Shown in pieces: positions 7,331 to 14,735 of a DNA stretch of 16,927 nt (position 1 is its first letter; each line of letters begins with the position of its first letter). Under the pieces are notes generated by a model. That model did no database searches and was not told the DNA's origin. It was given only the letters and a program-made list of their open reading frames with translations. The stretch comes from Prevotella sp. (lineage in GTDB: Bacteria > Bacteroidota > Bacteroidia > Bacteroidales > Bacteroidaceae), in contig DMYZ01000160.1 of assembly GCA_003483565.1 (NCBI GenBank), positions 1 to 16,927 of the forward strand. Reading direction: 5' to 3'. Made by a program: the position numbers and the translations under genes.

Positions 7331-8464
7331 ATGAAAATAGGACTTCTTACTTATTTCGGGGATTTGAATTGTGGCACCAACATGCAAGCCTTATCAACAC
7401 TCCTTGTATTAAAGAAGGCATATCCACATGATGATGTAGAAATCATCCCCTTTCATGGTTTTAGGACGAGAATGATGCCTTACAAGACTTTTTCTCTTGC
7501 AAACATTTGGAATGACATAAAACGTTTCAAGAAATATCACAAATTTAAGAGGAATCAGCTTCTTGTAAAAGATGATATTGTAATTAAGGATGTCGATAAA
7601 GCTTTGAATTTTATTTCTTCAAGAAATTATGATGTCATTTACGTCGGTGCAGATACCCTTTTGGAACTGGATAGGTTAAGGCAGAACTATGATGGTATAT
7701 CGGCATATTGGCTGAAAGATATAAAGGCTAAAAAAGTTCTGATAGCAGCATCGTCTAAGAATGTTTCGTATGATAAGTTATCTATAAAACAAAAAGAAGA
7801 CTTGAAGATTGCTGCTAATCAATTCTCATATATCGGCGTAAGAGACCGGGCAACGTTAGCACTTTTTGAACACCTTGTGGATGAACACAAAAAAATTGAT
7901 TATATCCCGGATCCTACGTTTACATACGATATTGACTATTCATATATTGATAACTACCTCTTGATAAAGGGCATTACGTTACCTAAGAAGTCTGTCTTTA
8001 TTCAATTTTATGGTAATGACTATTGGCTTAAGGACGTAGCTAAGGATTTAAAGGATAAAGGGTACACTTTGGTAACTAACCGTGGCGTTTCATGGAGTGA
8101 TATTGTTTTGATAGATATGTCGCCTCTTGAGCAAGTTGGTCTATATCGTTATATGGACTTTGTCATAACCCATCGTTTTCATGACGGAGTATTCAGTTTC
8201 AAAAATCTTACTCCTGTGCTGATTTATGTAAAGTCGGCAAAAGAAATGATGACGGGTGGAGAAAGTAAGCACATTTCCTTATTAAAGGACTTCGGTCTTT
8301 ATCCCCAAGCTTTCTTGGGCACTTGCGATTCAAAGGATGGCTTAAAAAATGTTTGGGAAAGCTACATAGCCACAAGAAAAGTCTTTAATAGTAAAAAAGT
8401 TGGAGAAATTCTAAAAGACAATAAGGAACGATATTTAAAATATCTCCATGAGACTCTTTATTAG
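7331..8464 (+). CDS. Polysaccharide pyruvyl transferase-family protein
   Basis: The 377-residue protein matches the polysaccharide pyruvyl transferase family, which includes B. fragilis WcfO. Known members add a pyruvate ketal from phosphoenolpyruvate to a sugar; many in Bacteroidales loci are uncharacterised. Visible motifs are GDLNCGTNMQA (10-20), YVGADTLLE near 104-112 in the place of the usual GSDQIWN, GVRDRATLALF in mid-protein, DPTF near 196, and THRFHDGVF (280-288), where H284 fits the conserved histidine of T-D-R/S-F-H-G. The H and D changes around it are unusual. It follows the MenD-like gene by 4 bases and is the last intact gene before the 658-base scar. It may transfer the product of the upstream enzymes rather than plain pyruvate, which is an inference. 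Confidence 0.85.
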   Translation: MKIGLLTYFGDLNCGTNMQALSTLLVLKKAYPHDDVEIIPFHGFRTRMMPYKTFSLANIWNDIKRFKKYHKFKRNQLLVKDDIVIKDVDKALNFISSRNYDVIYVGADTLLELDRLRQNYDGISAYWLKDIKAKKVLIAASSKNVSYDKLSIKQKEDLKIAANQFSYIGVRDRATLALFEHLVDEHKKIDYIPDPTFTYDIDYSYIDNYLLIKGITLPKKSVFIQFYGNDYWLKDVAKDLKDKGYTLVTNRGVSWSDIVLIDMSPLEQVGLYRYMDFVITHRFHDGVFSFKNLTPVLIYVKSAKEMMTGGESKHISLLKDFGLYPQAFLGTCDSKDGLKNVWESYIATRKVFNSKKVGEILKDNKERYLKYLHETLY

Positions 8465-8473
8465 TTATTCTCT

Positions 8474-8651
8474 ATGCACATAATAATTCCCTATCATGTC
8501 AACGAATAACATGAAGTTTATACGAGAATCACTACAGTGGTACCAACTTCCTCGGTTGGATTCAAAATGCTATGCTCTCCTAATAAATTCGAATTTGATT
8601 TCTCTTAATGAAGATCTTTTGCTATATTCTAAATTTCGCAAGGCGAATTGA
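8474..8651 (+). pseudogene. Possible remnant of a family-2 glycosyltransferase N-terminus
   Basis: An ATG at 8474 opens MHIIIPYH, which looks like the first strand of a GT2 enzyme (IIIPYxN), then runs into a stop at 8507. The frame starting at 8496 continues with NNMKFIRESLQWYQLPRLDS and stays open to 8651. A one-base frame change near 8496 would join the two. The match is short and rests on strand pattern only, so this could be chance. Confidence 0.25.
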
Positions 8652-8731
8652 TCATACCCATTTGGACTCAAAAATTCATTTTCTCGTGAATTGCTGCTTG
8701 AAGCAAGCCAAATCTCCATAATGGGCATGAT
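8651..8731. repeat. Long-armed inverted repeat with internal small hairpins
   Basis: The arms 8651-8661 (ATCATACCCAT) and 8721-8731 (ATGGGCATGAT) are complementary with one mismatch. Inside, TTGG (8662-8665) can pair with CCAA (8708-8711). AATTCA/TGAATT (8673-8692) and GCTTG/CAAGC (8696-8708) form small hairpins, though the last competes for base 8708. The set could fold as one branched structure. Confidence 0.5.
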
Positions 8732-8745
8732 TTGTTGTGCAGCAT

Positions 8746-8770
8746 CCCCTTCCCCACAAAGTAGAAGGGG
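8746..8770. repeat. Hairpin CCCCTTC / GAAGGGG
   Basis: A perfect 7-base inverted repeat, 8746-8752 with 8764-8770, around an 11-base loop. No T run follows on either strand, so it does not look like a simple intrinsic terminator. Confidence 0.55.
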
Positions 8771-8801
8771 CGCAAGTGTTCTCGACCAGCGAATGCTTGC
8801 G
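8771..8801. repeat. 11-pair hairpin directly abutting the previous one
   Basis: CGCAAGTGTTC (8771-8781) pairs with GAATGCTTGCG (8791-8801) around a 9-base loop, nine Watson-Crick pairs plus two G-T pairs as RNA. It starts at the base after the preceding hairpin ends. Confidence 0.55.
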
Positions 8802-8813
8802 ATCAGCCAAAAT

Positions 8814-9002
8814 CACGCACATAAGTGAACAGATAATCTAACTGAAATGATAGCCGAACGATTTGTAGCACTGTCCAAGTACAGTGTCTATCACAAAAGA
8901 CAATTTACTGTTAAAGTACTCCATAATTTGAAAAATTCTACCGAAAGTTGTAAGTTTCTCGGATATTAATCGTATTTTTCCATGTCTTTGTTGGTGTTTC
9001 AT
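8814..9002 (-). pseudogene. IS1380-family transposase, 5' remnant
   Basis: Read on the - strand from an ATG at 9002, the first 55 codons include KIRLISEKLTTFG, RIFQIMEYF and VIDTVLGQCYKSFGYHFS. These closely resemble the N-terminus of Bacteroides IS1380-family transposases (typical SEKLTPFGGIFSIMEQF...GYQYSEIIRSLMCVYF, recalled from memory). A stop at 8840-8838 replaces the expected glutamate (GAG to TAG), and the frame then continues as IICSLMCV to about 8814, so the stop is a mutation within the gene. Below that the match fades and no further transposase can be followed. The catalytic domain is gone, so the element cannot move by itself. An upstream methionine at 9044 also gives an open frame but the similarity begins after 9002. 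Confidence 0.65.
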
Positions 9003-9012
9003 AGCTTTTGTT

Positions 9013-9110
9013 CGCAGCACTAAGTTAAGTGGAACTTCCGACATTGTAAAATTTTGGGCAATATTTTGTTGCTCAGGAACTTATAAATTAATATAAATTA
9101 TAGTGCTGCG
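9013..9110. repeat. 10-base inverted repeat, possible IS ends
   Basis: CGCAGCACTA at 9013-9022 is the exact reverse complement of TAGTGCTGCG at 9101-9110. Each copy lies 10-12 bases before an ATG on its own strand: the transposase remnant (-) and the beta-helix gene (+). Both also have a GGAA-TT stretch farther upstream, as if two related IS ends faced each other. Confidence 0.45.
9066..9094 (+). promoter_or_regulatory. Tentative promoter for the beta-helix gene
   Basis: TTGTTG at 9066-9071 and TAATAT at 9089-9094 are 17 bases apart, in the AT-rich stretch before the start at 9123. The fit is to a general sigma-70 pattern; the Bacteroidetes -7 box TAnnTTTG is not clearly present. A new promoter is expected here because the gap breaks the gene run. 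Confidence 0.25.
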
Positions 9111-9122
9111 GAATTTTAATAT

Positions 9123-10538
9123 ATGAAGATGAATCTTATTCATGACTGCATTAAGTTGGTTTTTGTAATCATTAGTCTTGCATTTTGTAAAGGTGCATTA
9201 GCAAGTAGCAAGATATTGCCAATTTACGTGTCGTCGAGAGGTAGTGATAAAAATATAGGTACGCAAAAATTACCTATGAAGAGTATAACAGCAGCTCTTA
9301 AATATAAAAGACCAATTAAATTAAAGCGAGGAGATGTTTTCTATGAATCCATACATGACGATGGTTGTGACATATCAGCTTATGGAAATGGAGAAAACCC
9401 TAAGGTATGTGGGTGGAAGTTTGTACCAGCTAATAAAGGATTATGGGTAGAAGGGAAAATGATTAATGGCAATTGGATTCAAACATGTGGAACACATATT
9501 TGGCGAATTGATTTACAAACGTTATTAGCAACAGGAAGAATCAGTGGAAATAATTTGTTAAATAATATAGGTTTGATTATTAACACAACTACTAAAGAGA
9601 CCATTGGACATAAGTGTGAATATCTGTATGCTGATGACTGCATAGATTCTATCAGAGACGCGCAGACCAACACTTTTGTAAATGATGAAAATGATTTCTG
9701 GCAGTGCTCTAAAAAAGATAACGTAAAATTTACAAGTGAGGACTTCCAATACCTATATATATATTGCAATAAAGATCCTAACCAGTATGCATATGCTTTT
9801 TCAACCTACGGCAATGCAATAACGGTAAGTAATGCCAAAGTTGAGGGAGTAGATGTGGAAGGCTTCGGGTGCCATGGCTTAAGTTGTGGAAGTAATGTTA
9901 AAATATTCCATTGCAAAATAAATCATATAGGAGGTTCTCAATTACTTGGCTATAAGTCGTGGGTACGATATGGAAATGGAGTGGAATTTTTAGGTCCAAA
10001 ACAGAATGGTGAGGTAGCGTACAATGTAATATCTTACACTTTTGATTGTGGTTCTACTATTCAAGGCAATTGTGGAGATAGTTCATACGCCAAGAATATT
10101 ATTTTCCATGATAATCTATTTCATAACTGTAGACAAGCTTTTGAAATCTGGTGGGTGAAAAATAGTAAAACTGGCTTCTATCATGATGTGGAGAATTGTG
10201 CTTTTATTAATAACATATGTAAAGATAATGGGCATGATAATGGATTCAATTCTCCAGAAGTACATGATACACATATACTAACATATAGTATTGGTGCCAA
10301 GACTTCATTGAGAATTAAGGGTAACAAGTTTTATGGAGGTAATGGTCTGTTGACTTCCGGATATTCCAAGTTGTTAACATTTGATAATAACACGTATTAT
10401 CTTGATGAAGGCGCAATACTTTGGACTGATTACTCAGGCAAATATAAAATTGTATATTATAAAAATAATGCAAATGCAGCAGTTAAAGCTTTTGAGCATA
10501 AGGTAGGTGGCAGTAAGTTAAAGTTCAAATTAAGATAG
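9123..10538 (+). CDS. Secreted right-handed parallel beta-helix protein
   Basis: The 471-residue protein begins with a typical export signal: positive start, hydrophobic core (about 12-22) and an ALA-SS cleavage site near residue 27. The mature part opens with IYVSSRGSDKNIGTQKLPMKSI, the usual lead-in of pectate-lyase-like beta-helix proteins. From about residue 225 it shows short repeating strand-turn units with N, G and asparagine-ladder-like positions (KVEGVDVEGFGCHGLSCG, NIIFHDNLFHNCRQAFEI, IKGNKFYGGNG). Such folds include polysaccharide lyases, hydrolases and epimerases; no family-specific active site is evident. It is AT-rich, lies just after the IS scar and ends 4 bases before a glycosyltransferase gene. 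It may trim, modify or bind the polymer outside the cytoplasm. It could instead be a cargo gene brought with the scar. Confidence 0.75.
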   Translation: MKMNLIHDCIKLVFVIISLAFCKGALASSKILPIYVSSRGSDKNIGTQKLPMKSITAALKYKRPIKLKRGDVFYESIHDDGCDISAYGNGENPKVCGWKFVPANKGLWVEGKMINGNWIQTCGTHIWRIDLQTLLATGRISGNNLLNNIGLIINTTTKETIGHKCEYLYADDCIDSIRDAQTNTFVNDENDFWQCSKKDNVKFTSEDFQYLYIYCNKDPNQYAYAFSTYGNAITVSNAKVEGVDVEGFGCHGLSCGSNVKIFHCKINHIGGSQLLGYKSWVRYGNGVEFLGPKQNGEVAYNVISYTFDCGSTIQGNCGDSSYAKNIIFHDNLFHNCRQAFEIWWVKNSKTGFYHDVENCAFINNICKDNGHDNGFNSPEVHDTHILTYSIGAKTSLRIKGNKFYGGNGLLTSGYSKLLTFDNNTYYLDEGAILWTDYSGKYKIVYYKNNANAAVKAFEHKVGGSKLKFKLR

Positions 10539-10542
10539 ATTT

Positions 10543-11790
10543 ATGAAGATTCTCGAAATAAATGTTTTTCACTATCGTAAAGGTGGATCTGAAGCAGTAT
10601 ACTTCAGTGTTTCAGATTTGCTTCGTGAGCATGGTGATAAAGTAATAAATTTCGCATTGAAATGGAAGGAAAACTTGCCATCAGCCCAAAGTAAATATTT
10701 CCCAGAGTCGAAGGAAACAAGAAAAGGTATTCTCCGTCCCATTAAGAATATTGTAGGATATTTCTATAATCATGAAGCTGCCAAGAAGTTGGAAGAACTC
10801 ATAGAGGTAGAGAAACCTGAAATTGCTCAGATTCATTTAATATGGGGACAAATTACAGGTTCTATCTTACCTGTATTAAAACGACATCATATTCCTATTG
10901 TTTTTACAATTCATGAGTATCGCATTGTTTGCCCTGCCTATACTTTTCGCAATGGAAAGGGGAAAGTTTGCGAACAATGTAAAGGAAAGTATTTCTATAA
11001 ATGTATACAAAACAAATGCTGTAAAGATAGTTACGCATTGAGTGCTATGATGGCAGCGGAGCAGTATCTTAGAAATTGGTATACAAGTCCATCTAAGTAC
11101 GCAGATGGAATAATATATGTAAGTAATTTTGCAAAGAGTAAGTTAGAGCAATATATGCCGGCGCTGAAGAATAGACCTAATACCGTTCTTTATAATCTTA
11201 CAGACAATTTCAAATCGAAAGATGCTATCACTAAAAAGAATGATAAGTATTTTTTGTTTTTTGGAAGACTTTCTTATGAAAAAGGCATCAAAACATTAAT
11301 AACAGCATTTAAGGAAACAGCGCTGTGTCGTCTGAAAATTGCCGGAACAGGACCTCTTGAAACAGAATTGAAGGAATTCGTCAAGAACAACAAAATGGAC
11401 AATGTGGAATTCTTGGGGTATCAGAGCGGAAAGCCTTTGCAAGATTTAGTGTCTGGCGCATACTTTATTATGGTTCCTTCAGAATGGTATGAAAATAATC
11501 CAATGACTATAATCGAAGGATACGCAGAAGGCGTGCCCGCAATAGGTGCTGAGATAGGAGGTATACCAGAGATTATTGATAATGGAAGAACAGGTTATCT
11601 CTTTGAAAGTGGTAATAAGAAAGAACTGGCAGAGTTTGTTAGAAAGGCTAATGAATTGGATGATAACACCTATCTAGACTTCTGTCGTAACGCCTTGACT
11701 TTTGCCAAGGAACATTTCGATAGAAAAAAATATTATCCACGTTTAATGAATTTCTTCCAAGAAGTAAAAGACAAGTATGACCTTCAATGA
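10543..11790 (+). CDS. GT4 glycosyltransferase with cysteine-rich insertion
   Basis: This 415-residue GT-B enzyme has an N-terminal GGSEAVYF loop (14-21) and FTIHEYRIVCP at 122-131. It has a cysteine cluster C130, C143, C146, C154, C159 and C160, and the C-terminal donor site with YFLFFGRLSYEKGIKTLI and E317-x7-E325 in the ENNPMTIIEGYAEGVP segment. The EX7E pair is the hallmark of retaining GT4 enzymes using a nucleotide sugar. The cysteine pattern is common in one GT4 subgroup and may bind zinc or stabilise the N-domain. It should add one sugar to the lipid-linked repeat unit in the cytoplasm. A 98-base gap follows; I see no clear promoter or terminator in it. Donor sugar unknown. Confidence 0.9.
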   Translation: MKILEINVFHYRKGGSEAVYFSVSDLLREHGDKVINFALKWKENLPSAQSKYFPESKETRKGILRPIKNIVGYFYNHEAAKKLEELIEVEKPEIAQIHLIWGQITGSILPVLKRHHIPIVFTIHEYRIVCPAYTFRNGKGKVCEQCKGKYFYKCIQNKCCKDSYALSAMMAAEQYLRNWYTSPSKYADGIIYVSNFAKSKLEQYMPALKNRPNTVLYNLTDNFKSKDAITKKNDKYFLFFGRLSYEKGIKTLITAFKETALCRLKIAGTGPLETELKEFVKNNKMDNVEFLGYQSGKPLQDLVSGAYFIMVPSEWYENNPMTIIEGYAEGVPAIGAEIGGIPEIIDNGRTGYLFESGNKKELAEFVRKANELDDNTYLDFCRNALTFAKEHFDRKKYYPRLMNFFQEVKDKYDLQ

Positions 11791-11888
11791 TAAATATTCT
11801 ATGCAATTTCAGATACTTGTTTTGTTAATCTCTGTATTATAATCTCATAGAGTGCAATATATACCATAATAAATATAGTTAGAAAAAA

Positions 11889-13019
11889 ATGAAAATAGCA
11901 TTTGTAAGCATTCGTGGTATACCAAATAACTACGGCGGATTTGAGCAATTTGCAGAGTATATCTCTGTAGGACTTGCAAAAAGAGGACATGATGTAACCG
12001 TGTATTCACCATCCTATCATCCTTATAAAGAGAATGAATATAAAGGTGTGCGTATCAAGCATATATATAGCCCGGAACCTTGGATGGGCGGAAGCGTGGG
12101 ATCTTTCTTCTATGATTTTTCTTCTCTGAAAGATGCTTTGAAAAAAGAGCATTTCGACATTATATATGAAGCAGGGTATACAAGTATCATTCCTGCATTC
12201 ATCTGGTTCAATGTCAAGAAGATCAAGAGTCCTATTGTAGTGACGAATATGGATGGACTGGAATACAAGCGCACAAAGTTTAATAAATGGGTGCAGAAAT
12301 TTATCCATTGGGAAGAGAAAGAAGCTGTAAAGCATAGCCAGTACCTTATAGCCGACAATATGGGCATTCATGATTATTATAAAGAGAACTTTGGCGTAGA
12401 GAGTAAATTCTTAGCTTATGGCGCTGATGTCCACACTGACTTTAATGCGGAATATCTTAAAGAGTTTGGTTTAGAGCCGGAGCAATATTATATATTGGTA
12501 GCTCGATTGGAACCCGAGAACAATATCGTAATGGCTATTGAAGGTTATCTTCGTTCAAAAGAAAATGGTAAACGCCCTCTGGTAATTGTTGGCAAAACAA
12601 CTACACCCCATGGTAAAGAACTTGTAGCAAAGTATGGAAATGAAAAAGGCATTAAGTTCGTTGGAGGTATCTATGACTTCAAGAAGCTGGATTCTGTCCG
12701 CCACTTCTCCAAGGCTTACTTCCATGGTCATAGTGTAGGTGGCACCAACCCTTCACTGCTTGAGGCAATGGCATCAGGTTGTTTTGTACTCGCTCACGAT
12801 AACATCTTTAATCGTGCCGTATTGAAGAAGAACTCTTTGTACTATCCGAATGCAGAGAAGGTGACTGAGATGCTGAATGATATCGAGAATATCTGTACAC
12901 AACATAAGAAGAACTTCACGGATGGAAATGTAGAGGAAATCAAGAATGAGTATTCTTGGGAGCACTTGGTGGATCAGCATGAGGAATACTTCAAATGGTT
13001 GCTGGAACAGAAACGATGA
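11889..13019 (+). CDS. DUF1972-type GT4 glycosyltransferase, possible rhamnosyltransferase
   Basis: The 376-residue protein begins MKIAFVSIRGIPNNYGGFEQFAEYI, the signature of the DUF1972 N-terminal domain found in glycosyltransferases such as pneumococcal Cps2T, a rhamnosyltransferase. The C-terminal half shows YYILVARLEPENNI (about 197-210) and HGHSVGGTNPSLLEAMASG (279-297), where E292 is the likely second glutamate of the donor site. Rhamnose synthesis genes follow two genes later, which supports dTDP-rhamnose as donor, but this is inference. The start is preceded by A7 and no Shine-Dalgarno site, as is usual in Bacteroidetes. Its stop overlaps the next start as ATGA, so the two are translationally coupled. 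Confidence 0.88.
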   Translation: MKIAFVSIRGIPNNYGGFEQFAEYISVGLAKRGHDVTVYSPSYHPYKENEYKGVRIKHIYSPEPWMGGSVGSFFYDFSSLKDALKKEHFDIIYEAGYTSIIPAFIWFNVKKIKSPIVVTNMDGLEYKRTKFNKWVQKFIHWEEKEAVKHSQYLIADNMGIHDYYKENFGVESKFLAYGADVHTDFNAEYLKEFGLEPEQYYILVARLEPENNIVMAIEGYLRSKENGKRPLVIVGKTTTPHGKELVAKYGNEKGIKFVGGIYDFKKLDSVRHFSKAYFHGHSVGGTNPSLLEAMASGCFVLAHDNIFNRAVLKKNSLYYPNAEKVTEMLNDIENICTQHKKNFTDGNVEEIKNEYSWEHLVDQHEEYFKWLLEQKR

Positions 13020-14116
13020 ACCAATCTAAAGATTTACTTTTAAAATCTCTTCGAGCAGCACTTTTTGAGGAGAAGATTGATGCTTCGAAATTTGTTGAAG
13101 CAGATTGGAAACGGATTTTTAATCTTTCAGACATACAGACAGTATCATCTTTGGTATTGGATGGTATAGGTATGTTGCCACATTCTGTCTTGCAGATTAC
13201 CTTTGATAAAAAGATGATGCTTTTTGCCAAGATGCAAAGAATGGAGCAGATAAATACTCTTCATCGTTGTGTTATTGTCAAAATAGATAAGGCTTTGAAG
13301 GCTGAGGGTATTCAAGCTGTTTTTATGAAGGGGCAGACGGTGGCTTTACGCTATCCGAATCCTTTGCATAGAACTCCTGGAGACATAGACTTTGTCGTTG
13401 CTCTAAAGGACTTTGAACGAACAATGGCTGTGATGGAGAAGATAGGAAAAGTTGATCATGGATTAGTGCATGAGCATCATGGCATGGCGTGGGTGGACGG
13501 TGTGACTGTAGAACCTCACTATAAGGTTCACAATTATCAATGTCCATCTACCGATCATGCTATGCAGGAAATGTTCGCTTCGATTTTCCCATCAGAGTTG
13601 TCTTCTGCTGATATGGATGGGTATGCAGTACCTGTATTCCCTCCTACCTTTGAGAGTGTATTCCTGATATCGCACATGGTAAACCATGTATATGAAGAAG
13701 GATTGGGATTGAGGCAGGTGATAGATTATGCAATGTTCTTATCGAGTTGTGCAGACAAGATAGACTGGTTACAACACGATGAATTCTTGTATAGAATGAG
13801 GATGCAGCGTGCATTCAGAATCTTTACATGCATTTGTGTAGAATATCTTGGATTGAAATTACCTTCGCAAGTAGAACCTTTCTTGTATCGAGAAAAACAA
13901 TGGGCAAGAAAGATGATAGAGGATATAATGACCGTAGGAAACTTTGGTCGTGGTAAATATGTCTTTCATCATAATGGAATGAATGATGCATTTCACAATT
14001 ACCTTTGGGTTCTAGGTCGTTGTTACCATTTAGGTTTTGTCTGCCCAAGTGAAGCAAGATGGTGGGTTGTATCAAAGTTCACAAGATTCTTTTGGAAATT
14101 GAATAAGCAAAAATAA
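13016..14116 (+). CDS. Nucleotidyltransferase-fold protein (NTP_transf_5 family)
   Basis: I chose the ATG at 13016, which overlaps the previous stop as ATGA, over an earlier one at 12995; this gives 366 residues. The core is MKGQTVALRYPNPLHRTPGDIDFVV, with G122-D123-x-D125 as the metal-binding pair of the nucleotidyltransferase fold and E166 in VTVEPH as a likely third carboxylate. The rest is mostly helical. This matches the uncharacterised nucleotidyltransferase family (PF14907 as I recall it), common beside polysaccharide and peptide-modification genes; its reaction is not known. It is not a sugar-nucleotide pyrophosphorylase such as RmlA, whose GGxGTR motif is absent. It ends 4 bases before rfbC, so it is probably co-expressed with rhamnose synthesis. 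A second family member appears to start at 16828. Confidence 0.82.
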   Translation: MNQSKDLLLKSLRAALFEEKIDASKFVEADWKRIFNLSDIQTVSSLVLDGIGMLPHSVLQITFDKKMMLFAKMQRMEQINTLHRCVIVKIDKALKAEGIQAVFMKGQTVALRYPNPLHRTPGDIDFVVALKDFERTMAVMEKIGKVDHGLVHEHHGMAWVDGVTVEPHYKVHNYQCPSTDHAMQEMFASIFPSELSSADMDGYAVPVFPPTFESVFLISHMVNHVYEEGLGLRQVIDYAMFLSSCADKIDWLQHDEFLYRMRMQRAFRIFTCICVEYLGLKLPSQVEPFLYREKQWARKMIEDIMTVGNFGRGKYVFHHNGMNDAFHNYLWVLGRCYHLGFVCPSEARWWVVSKFTRFFWKLNKQK

Positions 14117-14120
14117 TATT

Positions 14121-14714
14121 ATGGAAGTAATAAAAACTGAGATTGATGGCGTGTATATTATAGAGCCACGCCTATTTAACGATGCAAGAGGATATTTCTT
14201 CGAGAGCTTTTCTCAGCGAGAGTTCGATGCAAAAGTACGTCACATTGATTTTGTACAAGATAATGAATCAAAGTCTTCGTATGGAGTAATGAGAGGATTA
14301 CATTTCCAGCGTCCACCATACAGCCAAAGCAAACTGGTTCGTTGTGTACGTGGTGCAGTACTTGATGTGGCTGTAGACATACGCAAAGAAAGTCCTACAT
14401 ACGGCAAACATGTAGCTGTTGAACTTACAGAGGATAACCATAGACAGTTCTTCATTCCTCGGGGCTTTGCTCATGGTTTTTCAGTGCTCTCTGATACTGC
14501 TGTATTCCAGTATAAATGTGATAACTTCTATCATCCTGAGGCTGATGGCGGCATAAGCATTCTTGATGACAATCTTGGCATTGATTGGAAGATTCCTACA
14601 GAACATGCAATACTATCTGATAAAGATACTAAACATGAGTTGTTGAAGGACTTTAACTCTCCTTTCGACTACAACGTTGATTTGTATGCTCCTGATCAGA
14701 GTGAGAAAATATAA
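14121..14714 (+). CDS. rfbC: dTDP-4-dehydrorhamnose 3,5-epimerase (RmlC)
   Basis: RmlC epimerises dTDP-4-keto-6-deoxyglucose at C3 and C5, the third step of dTDP-L-rhamnose synthesis, in the cytoplasm. The 197-residue cupin has the normal length. Visible motifs are the opening GVYIIEPRLFNDARGYFFESF, the RGLHFQ motif with catalytic H61, KLVRCVRGAVLDVAVDIR, and FIPRGFAHGFSVLSD followed by a YKCDNFY segment with the second active-site tyrosine region. It lies 4 bases after the nucleotidyltransferase-fold gene and 21 before rfbD, in the order rmlC-rmlD-rmlB. Confidence 0.97.
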   Translation: MEVIKTEIDGVYIIEPRLFNDARGYFFESFSQREFDAKVRHIDFVQDNESKSSYGVMRGLHFQRPPYSQSKLVRCVRGAVLDVAVDIRKESPTYGKHVAVELTEDNHRQFFIPRGFAHGFSVLSDTAVFQYKCDNFYHPEADGGISILDDNLGIDWKIPTEHAILSDKDTKHELLKDFNSPFDYNVDLYAPDQSEKI

Positions 14715-14735
14715 TCGTTTAACGAAATAGGAATT

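Larger units (their letters stand above)
8465..9122. other. 658-base intergenic scar without intact genes
   Basis: This gap separates two tightly packed gene runs. From left to right it holds a possible glycosyltransferase remnant, a cluster of inverted repeats (8651-8801), a decayed IS1380-type transposase start on the - strand (about 8814-9002), and a short inverted repeat close to the next start codon. It looks like a site of past insertion and deletion. No tRNA, CRISPR or clear terminator was seen. Confidence 0.7.

Noticed and set aside
8838..9044. A real small - strand gene of 68 residues
   Set aside because: Similarity to transposase continues past its stop codon, so it is the broken start of a larger gene.
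11791..11888. Promoter or terminator in the 98-base gap
   Set aside because: No convincing TAnnTTTG box, -35/-10 pair or stem followed by a T run was found.
12995..13015. Start of the nucleotidyltransferase-fold gene at 12995
   Set aside because: The ATGA overlap at 13016 is the more usual coupled start and the extra seven residues show no family similarity.
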